Assembly: GCA_902789555.1 (NCBI GenBank)
Contig: CADAOF010000017.1
Span: 1 to 39,075 of the forward strand
Direction: 5' to 3'
From: an uncultured Lachnospiraceae bacterium
GTDB lineage: Bacteria > Bacillota > Clostridia > Lachnospirales > Lachnospiraceae
Length of the DNA: 39,075 nucleotides
In this document: piece after piece, positions 35,020-39,075 of the stretch
Numbering within the stretch: position 1 is the stretch's first letter
How the letters are laid out: every line of letters begins with the position of its first letter
Notes under the pieces: generated by a model
What the model saw: only the letters and a program-made list of their open reading frames with translations
Database searches by the model: none
What the model was told of the DNA's origin: nothing
Translations under genes and position numbers: made by a program

Positions 35020-36339
35020 ATGATGAGGGAATATGCAGCTAAATTTGTCACGCCGGAGCAGGCCGCGGAGCTTGCCGTAAAGGACGGCGACTGGGTGGAT
35101 TACGGCTTCGGCGGCGGTTTTCCGGAGCTTCTGGATAAGGCGCTTGCCGGCCGGAAGGGCAAAGTGAAGGACGTGAAGATCCGCGGCGGTCTGGTGATCC
35201 GGCCGCGCATCGAAGCGGTGGAAGCGGACCCGGAGCAGGAATCCTTTCACTATTACAGCTGGCACATCGGCGACTATGAACGGAAGCTCCAGAGCCGCGG
35301 GCTCGTGCAGTTCATCCCCGTGATGCTGCGCTCGCTCCCCGTGCTCTACCGCCGCCACATCCGGGTGGACGTCGCTTTCGTCCCGGTCTCCCGTCCGGAT
35401 GAGAACGGTTACTGCGGGCTCGGCATTTCCAACTATGCCTGGCGGACCATTTTCGAAAACGCCCGCACCGTCGTGTTCGAGATCAATGAAAAGTACCCGC
35501 GCCTGCAGGGCGTGGACGGCTCACACCGGGTGCATCTTGGCGAAGCAGACTACATCGTGGAAGGGGAGCATGAAGCGCTCCCGCAGCGCAAATACAAGGA
35601 AGCAAGCGAGACGGACCGGAAGATCGCAGAGCTTGTTGCGGCCGAGATCCCGGACGGGGCCGTGCTTTCCCTCGGCGTGGGCGGCGTGCCCTTCACCGTG
35701 GCCTCCCTGCTCGCGCAGTCGGATCTGAAGGACCTCGGCTGCCATACGGGGACGATCAGCGACGCCTTCCTGATGCTGCACAAGGCCGGAAAGCTGACCA
35801 ATGCCCGCAAGGAATTCGACACCGGGCGGAATACCTGGAACCTCTGCATGGGCTCGCAGGAACTGTACGACTGGCTGGACGCGGAGCCGGAGCTTTTCCA
35901 TCCGGATGACCTCGACTACGTGCACGACCCGTACCGGATCGCAAAGATGAGCAACGTCATCAGCATCAACGGCGGGGTGCAGCTGGACCTGATGGGGCAG
36001 GAAAACGGCGAGACCGCCGGGACCCGCCAGCTTTCCGGGATCGGCGGCCAGATGGATTTCCTGGAGGGCGCGTACCGCTCCCCCGGCGGCAAGGGCTTCA
36101 TCTGCATGAATTCCTCCCGCGTGACGAAGGAAGGAGAGCGGAAGTCCAACATCGTTCCCTTCATCCCGGCCGGCAGCACCGTATCCGCTCCGCGGACCAT
36201 GATCCAGTACGTGGCCACGGAATACGGGGTGGTGAAGCTCTCCGGGCTGACGGTAAGAGAGAGGGCTGAGGCCATGATCTCGGTCGCGCATCCGGATTTC
36301 AGGGCGGAGCTGGCCCGCTACGCCGAAGAACATTTCTGA
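35020..36339 (+). CDS. Acetyl-CoA hydrolase/butyryl-CoA:acetate CoA-transferase family protein
   Basis: The protein has 439 residues in two CoA-transferase domains. The N-terminus has ..AVKDGDWVDYGFGGGFPELLDKAL.., as in butyrate-type CoA-transferases of Clostridia, and the C-terminal half has ..SINGGVQLDLMGQENGETAGTRQLSG.. and ..GGQMDFLEGAYRSPGGKGFICM... These enzymes move CoA between acyl-CoA and acetate. The position that normally holds the catalytic Glu (HTE) reads HTG here (Gly244, codon GGG at 35749-35751). A related subgroup with a different active site is possible. GGGAGG stands 9 nt before ATG 35020. It starts 41 nt after the gyrA terminator and no strong promoter is evident. Confidence 0.8.
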   Translation: MMREYAAKFVTPEQAAELAVKDGDWVDYGFGGGFPELLDKALAGRKGKVKDVKIRGGLVIRPRIEAVEADPEQESFHYYSWHIGDYERKLQSRGLVQFIPVMLRSLPVLYRRHIRVDVAFVPVSRPDENGYCGLGISNYAWRTIFENARTVVFEINEKYPRLQGVDGSHRVHLGEADYIVEGEHEALPQRKYKEASETDRKIAELVAAEIPDGAVLSLGVGGVPFTVASLLAQSDLKDLGCHTGTISDAFLMLHKAGKLTNARKEFDTGRNTWNLCMGSQELYDWLDAEPELFHPDDLDYVHDPYRIAKMSNVISINGGVQLDLMGQENGETAGTRQLSGIGGQMDFLEGAYRSPGGKGFICMNSSRVTKEGERKSNIVPFIPAGSTVSAPRTMIQYVATEYGVVKLSGLTVRERAEAMISVAHPDFRAELARYAEEHF

Positions 36340-36360
36340 GAGGGCGGCGCTCCGCACGAA

Positions 36361-36398
36361 AAAAGAACGGCAGATCCCGCAGGATCCGCCGTTCTTTT
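36361..36398. terminator. Bidirectional terminator between convergent genes
   Basis: AAAAGAACGGC (36361-36371) pairs with GCCGTTCTTTT (36388-36398), with an inner GATCC/GGATC helix. T and A runs on both sides serve the CoA-transferase gene (plus) and the peptidase gene (minus). Confidence 0.9.
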
Positions 36399-36447
36399 AT
36401 TGCTTTTCTGCCTGCAGCCGTCCGGCGGGAGGTTTTCTCCGTCCGGC

Positions 36448-37674
36448 TCAGATGGCCCAGACGCCGTTCCGGAAGACCGGGACCGAGCTCCCGTCGCGAA
36501 GCTCCGCGTCGATCGAGAGGTCTTCGGAGCCGATCATGAAATCGGTATGAACGAAGGAATCGTTGACGCCGAGTGCGTGGATCTCATCCTGAGACATGGT
36601 CTCAAAGTCTTTGATACAGTCGGGGAAGCCGCGGCCGAGTGCCAGATGGCAGACCGCGTTCTCGTCGAAGAGCGTATTGTAGAAGAGGATACCGGAGGTG
36701 TTGATGGGCGAGGTGAAAGGCACCAGAGCGCATTCGCCGAGGTAGGCGCTGCCCTCATCCATCTCGATGATTTTCGCCAGAAGGTTCTCGTTCTTTGCGG
36801 CATGCCACTCTACGGCCTTGCCTTCATGGAAACGGATGCAGAAATCTTCGATCAGCTGGCCCTGATAACTGAGCGGCTTCGTCGCGTACACGATGCCCTC
36901 GGCTTCGCCCTTCATCGGGGAGGTAAAGCATTCCTCGGTCGGGATGTTCGGGTTGAACGTGACACCGCCGAGCGTATCCTCGGTGCCGCCGCAGAAGCGT
37001 CCCTGCGGGATCAGGCCGACGGTAAAATCGGTGCCGTTCGCGGAAGAGTAGCGGAGGGAACGGATGTCAAGCGCGTTCAGCTTCGCACAGTGCTCCTTGA
37101 TGCTTCGGCTGTGCTCCTTCCAGGTCTGCACCGGGTCTTTTCCGTCCGCGCGGCTCGCAGAAAGGATCGCCTTCCACAGTTTTTCGACTGCGGCAGCCTT
37201 TGAAAGGCCGGGGAAGAGCTTCTTTGCCCAGGCTTCGCCGGGCACGGCCGCGATGCACCACTGATACTTGTTCTCCATGGCGTCGCGGTAGGGCTTGATG
37301 ATGGGGAAGAGTTTCCGCTGGGACTTCGCGACCTTATCGGGGTCGATCCCGGCGAGGCCGTTCGGATCCTCGCTGTCCACGTAGATGCGGGCGGGCAGGA
37401 CCTTTGCGTAGTGTTTCCAGCGTGCAAGGTCGTACTTATCCATATGGCTTAAGGTCTTAAGGCTCCGGTACTGATAATGCAGCTTCGAAACGGGCTGATG
37501 GTTCCAGTCGACCACGACCTTTTTGGCGCCGGCCTTGTAGCATTCCTCGACGAGGAGGGTGACGAATTCCGGCTGATCGAGGCCGGCGTTGATAAAAACT
37601 TCCTGACCCGGCTGCACGTTGGCGCCGGATACGGCAATGAGGCGGGCATAGCCGCGCAGAAGACGCTGTTTCAT
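36448..37674 (-). CDS. M29-family aminopeptidase (AmpS-like)
   Basis: The protein has 408 residues from ATG 37674 (AAGGAG, 7-nt spacer); the longer frame to 37815 crosses a probable promoter. Hallmarks of the M29 family are ..GANVQPGQEVFINAGLDQPEF.. at the N-terminus, ..GTDFTVGLIPQGRFCGG.., and the metal ligands in ..NIPTEECFTSPMKGEAEG.., ..MDEGSAYLGECAL.. and ..NDSFVHTDFMIGS... It should be a cytosolic two-metal exopeptidase releasing N-terminal residues. It is single-gene and faces the CoA-transferase gene. A TATAGT at about 37740-37745 (minus strand) may be the -10 box. Confidence 0.9.
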   Translation of the reverse strand: MKQRLLRGYARLIAVSGANVQPGQEVFINAGLDQPEFVTLLVEECYKAGAKKVVVDWNHQPVSKLHYQYRSLKTLSHMDKYDLARWKHYAKVLPARIYVDSEDPNGLAGIDPDKVAKSQRKLFPIIKPYRDAMENKYQWCIAAVPGEAWAKKLFPGLSKAAAVEKLWKAILSASRADGKDPVQTWKEHSRSIKEHCAKLNALDIRSLRYSSANGTDFTVGLIPQGRFCGGTEDTLGGVTFNPNIPTEECFTSPMKGEAEGIVYATKPLSYQGQLIEDFCIRFHEGKAVEWHAAKNENLLAKIIEMDEGSAYLGECALVPFTSPINTSGILFYNTLFDENAVCHLALGRGFPDCIKDFETMSQDEIHALGVNDSFVHTDFMIGSEDLSIDAELRDGSSVPVFRNGVWAI

Positions 37675-37840
37675 GTCGGTACTCCTTTTTCGGCGCCGCC
37701 GCAGGGCAGGTGCCGGACTGTTTCTGAAATTCAGCCTAACTATAGCACATCCGGGCGGGAAAGAACAGAAAAAGAAGCCTGCGGGCGTAAAAGCTCTGCG
37801 GGAACCGCCCGGCAAAATCGTGCATTAAGGAAAAAGCGGC

Positions 37841-37869
37841 TTGCCAAACCCGGGTTTCTGCGCTATGAT
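37841..37869 (+). promoter_or_regulatory. Strong promoter ahead of the tRNA-Arg-like units
   Basis: TTGCCA (37841-37846), 17-nt spacer, TATGAT (37864-37869). Predicted start is near 37876, about 16 nt before the tRNA-like 5' end, a typical stable-RNA arrangement. Confidence 0.75.
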
Positions 37870-37891
37870 AGCAACGGTCTTCAGAAGACTT

Positions 37892-38005
37892 GTCTGCGTA
37901 GCTCAGCAGGATAGAGCGACCGCCTCCTAAGGTGACAATCGACTTGTTGCTTTTGGGGCAAAAAGCGACAAGTCAGGAGTTCGAATGAGCTCGTCTGAGA
38001 CACCA
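37892..38005 (+). tRNA. tRNA-Arg(CCT)-like, atypical or degenerate (unit 1)
   Basis: The 5' half is a normal tRNA-Arg: acceptor GTCTGCG, D-arm GCTC-AGCAGGATA-GAGC and anticodon loop CTCCTAA (CCT). After the loop the 3' anticodon strand is GGTGA, which does not pair with ACCGC. A 34-nt hairpin (37941-37974) takes the place of the variable loop. TTCGAAT is present but lacks a canonical T-stem, and the end ..CTGAGACACCA pairs with only 5 of 7 acceptor bases. CCA is encoded at 38003-38005. It is either a tRNA pseudogene made by element integration or an RNA using the tRNA start as a module. A canonical tRNA-Arg is unlikely. Confidence 0.4.
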
Positions 38006-38053
38006 AATTTAATACCGATTTTTAAGGCGTAAAAGCCCTTGAAAATACCCCTT

Positions 38054-38167
38054 GTCCGTATAGCTCAGCAGGATAGAGCGACCGCCTCCTAAGGCAGTAG
38101 TCGACCTATCGCTTTTTGGGAAAAAGCGATAGAGGAAGAGTTCAAATGAACTCAGTTGAAAACATTA
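38054..38167 (+). tRNA. tRNA-Arg(CCT)-like, atypical or degenerate (unit 2)
   Basis: Same plan as unit 1: GTCCGTA start, identical D-arm and CTCCTAA loop, perfect 12-bp hairpin CTATCGCTTTTT-GGG-AAAAAGCGATAG (38106-38132), then GAGTTC-AAAT-GAACTC. The 3' end GTTGAAAACATTA neither pairs with the acceptor 5' strand nor ends in CCA. It could not be aminoacylated as it stands. Confidence 0.35.
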
Positions 38168-38362
38168 AATATGACACAGATTTTTAAGGCATAATTGCCC
38201 TTGAAAATACCCTTGTTCCTGGCTATTACGGGCTCTTTTTTTGTGCTTTTTCAAACTGGCTTCTAGTTTCTTCTAACGAGACAGAAATGACCGCCGGTTT
38301 TTTTAATTCTTGTCCTTCTCTTGACCCCATAAAACACTTTTTGCATCGAAGATAATTCGACA

Positions 38363-38471
38363 TTTTCTGCTAACAACGATTAGCAGAATAATCTATTTTC
38401 TGCTAACAAAATCACCTGTTCTGCTAACACTAGAATTTCCCTCCATTTTGAAGTTATTTCAGCTAACAAAA
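38363..38471 (+). repeat. Iteron array of an integrated plasmid-type origin
   Basis: The word TTCTGCTAACA occurs at 38365, 38398 and 38419, a variant TTCAGCTAACA at 38458, and an inverted TTAGCAGAA at 38380-38388. Spacings of 33, 21 and 39 bp are near whole helical turns. The array is AT-rich and lies about 480 bp upstream of repA. A reverse DnaA-like box TTTTCCACA is nearby at 38514-38522. This is the form of an iteron-controlled replication origin. Confidence 0.75.
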
Positions 38472-38577
38472 GCGATATATTCGTTCATCTGTTGAGATCA
38501 GTTGAGTTCCGTTGTGGAAAATTTTCGAAAAGGGTCAAAAACGCTAATAATTTGGCCATTTTCAAAGGCTCCTTTAT

Positions 38578-38639
38578 GAGAGGATCTTTTTTTCGGGGCT
38601 TAATGATCCCCCATCGATATCCGCTAATCCTCTCTTCGC
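38578..38639 (-). ncRNA. Conserved stem-loop, right copy (inverted relative to 3121-3180)
   Basis: On the complementary strand it starts GCGAAGAGAGGATTA and ends AAAAAAAGATCCTCTC. Outer stem GAGAGGAT/ATCCTCTC and inner GGGG/CCCC are conserved with the left copy. Just beyond it on the minus strand AGGAG precedes an ATG at about 38561 that opens a 24-codon ORF (MAKLLAFLTLFENF..), which has no match I recognise. Confidence 0.5.
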
Positions 38640-38676
38640 ATTTTACTGGGCTTTAAGGGTGAGGAGGTGCCTGCCT

Positions 38677-38952
38677 GTGTACGCTGACCATGCAAAGCTT
38701 AACCGATGTAAGAAGCTACTGGAGACTCCGGTGAAGGTGGACCGGAACAAGGAGCCGCCCAGATGCAGGCTCTGTCCCTATTATCAGCCGGACTTCCGGT
38801 ACCGCAGGTGCCTCTTCTCTGCCTGCTTCCGGTACCGCAGATGCCTCTTCTCTGCCTGCCCCTATGGGAAAGACAGAAACACCGCCTTCCGAAGAAAGCC
38901 GCTTCGGAAGGAGAAGATCATCGGCAAGGAGGTGGGTGGTATGAATGCATGA
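38677..38952 (+). CDS. Small Cys-rich protein upstream of repA
   Basis: The protein has 91 residues from GTG 38677, which has AGGAGG 9 nt upstream; the earlier GTG at 38659 precedes the ribosome site. The sequence has CRLC, then FRYRRCLFSAC twice in a row, then CPYGKD and a basic tail. The Cys spacing (C-x2-C ... C-x4-C) suggests metal binding. It ends inside the start of repA (8-nt overlap), so the two are probably translated together. Small Cys-rich proteins ahead of RepA_N-type initiators are familiar in Clostridial mobile elements, but their role is not known. The internal repeat is described separately. Confidence 0.65.
   Translation: MYADHAKLNRCKKLLETPVKVDRNKEPPRCRLCPYYQPDFRYRRCLFSACFRYRRCLFSACPYGKDRNTAFRRKPLRKEKIIGKEVGGMNA
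38794..38859 (+). repeat. 33-bp in-frame tandem duplication within the Cys-rich gene
   Basis: Copies 38794-38826 and 38827-38859 differ at one base and add one FRYRRCLFSAC unit (11 residues) to the protein. It is recent by the near-identity. Confidence 0.9.
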
Positions 38953-39075
38953 CTATTTCTATGGAGTACAGTCCGGACAGTTCTCATTCATCCGGATTCC
39001 GACGCTTCTCTTCACCGACGATCAGTACAAGTACGTTTCTGCGGATGCCAAGATTCTGTATGGCATTCTTCTGGC
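38945..39075 (+). CDS. repA: Replication initiator protein A, RepA_N type (truncated by window edge)
   Basis: The first 43 codons are present: MHDYFYGVQSGQFSFIRIP, then ..LFTDDQYKYVSADAKILYGILL. The FxRIPxxLF and S..AKiLYgiLL pattern is the start of the RepA_N domain, found in initiators of low-G+C Gram-positive plasmids and integrative elements. The domain binds origin iterons; candidates lie at 38363-38471. AAGGAGGTGG precedes the ATG. The start overlaps the Cys-rich gene. Confidence 0.85.
   Translation, partial: MHDYFYGVQSGQFSFIRIPTLLFTDDQYKYVSADAKILYGILL

Larger units (their letters stand above)
37889..38212 (+). repeat. Two tandem 162-bp units (tRNA-like + hairpin)
   Basis: Unit 1 is 37889-38050 and unit 2 is 38051-38212, equal in length and about 80-85% identical. 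Both run from CTTGTCYG to GAAAATACCC. Each contains a tRNA-Arg 5' half, a long hairpin, a TTC(G/A)AAT hairpin and a small GGC...GCC hairpin before the tail. Differences concentrate in paired positions and tend to keep pairing. Confidence 0.85.

Noticed and set aside
37892-38005. Group I intron in tRNA-Arg(CCT)
   Set aside because: Insertion is far too short (tens of bases), lacks group I core elements and no intact 3' exon resumes after it.
38363-38471. CRISPR-like repeats
   Set aside because: Repeat words are only 11 bp, one is inverted, and spacing is short and uneven. They fit iterons, not CRISPR. No cas genes are present.

Overview
The window (about 57% G+C in its core) is the replication-origin region of a chromosome from a Bacillota bacterium, most likely class Clostridia. 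The evidence is the conserved block rpmH-rnpA-yidD-yidC-jag-mnmE-mnmG-rsmG-parA-parB-DUF4446 running leftward and dnaA-dnaN-yaaA-recF-gyrB-gyrA running rightward, with DnaA boxes on both sides of dnaA and ParB-binding parS sites beside mnmG. No genus can be named from the sequence alone.

Layout. 1-4.9 kb: the integrase end of a mobile element, with a start of a secreted protein, a small membrane protein, plasmid-type ParB and ParA, a long structured non-coding stretch and a tyrosine recombinase. It abuts tRNA-Ser(GCT) (4968-5056), the probable attachment site. 5.2-7.7 kb: sensor kinase, OmpR-type regulator and a UBA/DUF4342 membrane protein. 7.8-16.3 kb: a tripartite tricarboxylate-type transporter (tctB-tctA-tctC), a YcxB-like protein, a split UxaA-type lyase (SAF subunit plus large subunit), a D-2-hydroxyacid dehydrogenase and an EamA-type permease. 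This looks like uptake and breakdown of an organic or sugar acid, possibly sulfolactate. 16.3-26.1 kb: chromosome segregation, tRNA modification and membrane insertion genes. 26.1-28.0 kb: a bipartite oriC around dnaA, with a DnaA-trio and AT-rich unwinding element before dnaN. 28.0-34.9 kb: dnaN to gyrA. 35.0-37.7 kb: a CoA-transferase family protein and an M29-type aminopeptidase, convergent on a shared terminator.

37.8-39.1 kb: a strong promoter drives two tandem 162-bp units, each beginning with a tRNA-Arg(CCT) 5' half followed by a non-tRNA hairpin. Then come an iteron array, a conserved 60-nt stem-loop, a small Cys-rich gene and the start of a RepA_N-type replication initiator. This is the replicon end of a second integrated plasmid-like element. 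The same 60-nt stem-loop occurs, inverted, in the left element (3121-3180), so related mobile replicons bracket oriC.

Most notable observations: the paired tRNA-like/hairpin units with compensatory base changes; the stem-loop shared by both elements; the iteron origin; a highly folded 550-bp stretch between four parS sites; a predicted leaderless rsmG; and unusual residues in DnaA (GLDHSSV), GyrA (Gly at the position equivalent to E. coli 87) and the CoA-transferase (HTG instead of HTE).
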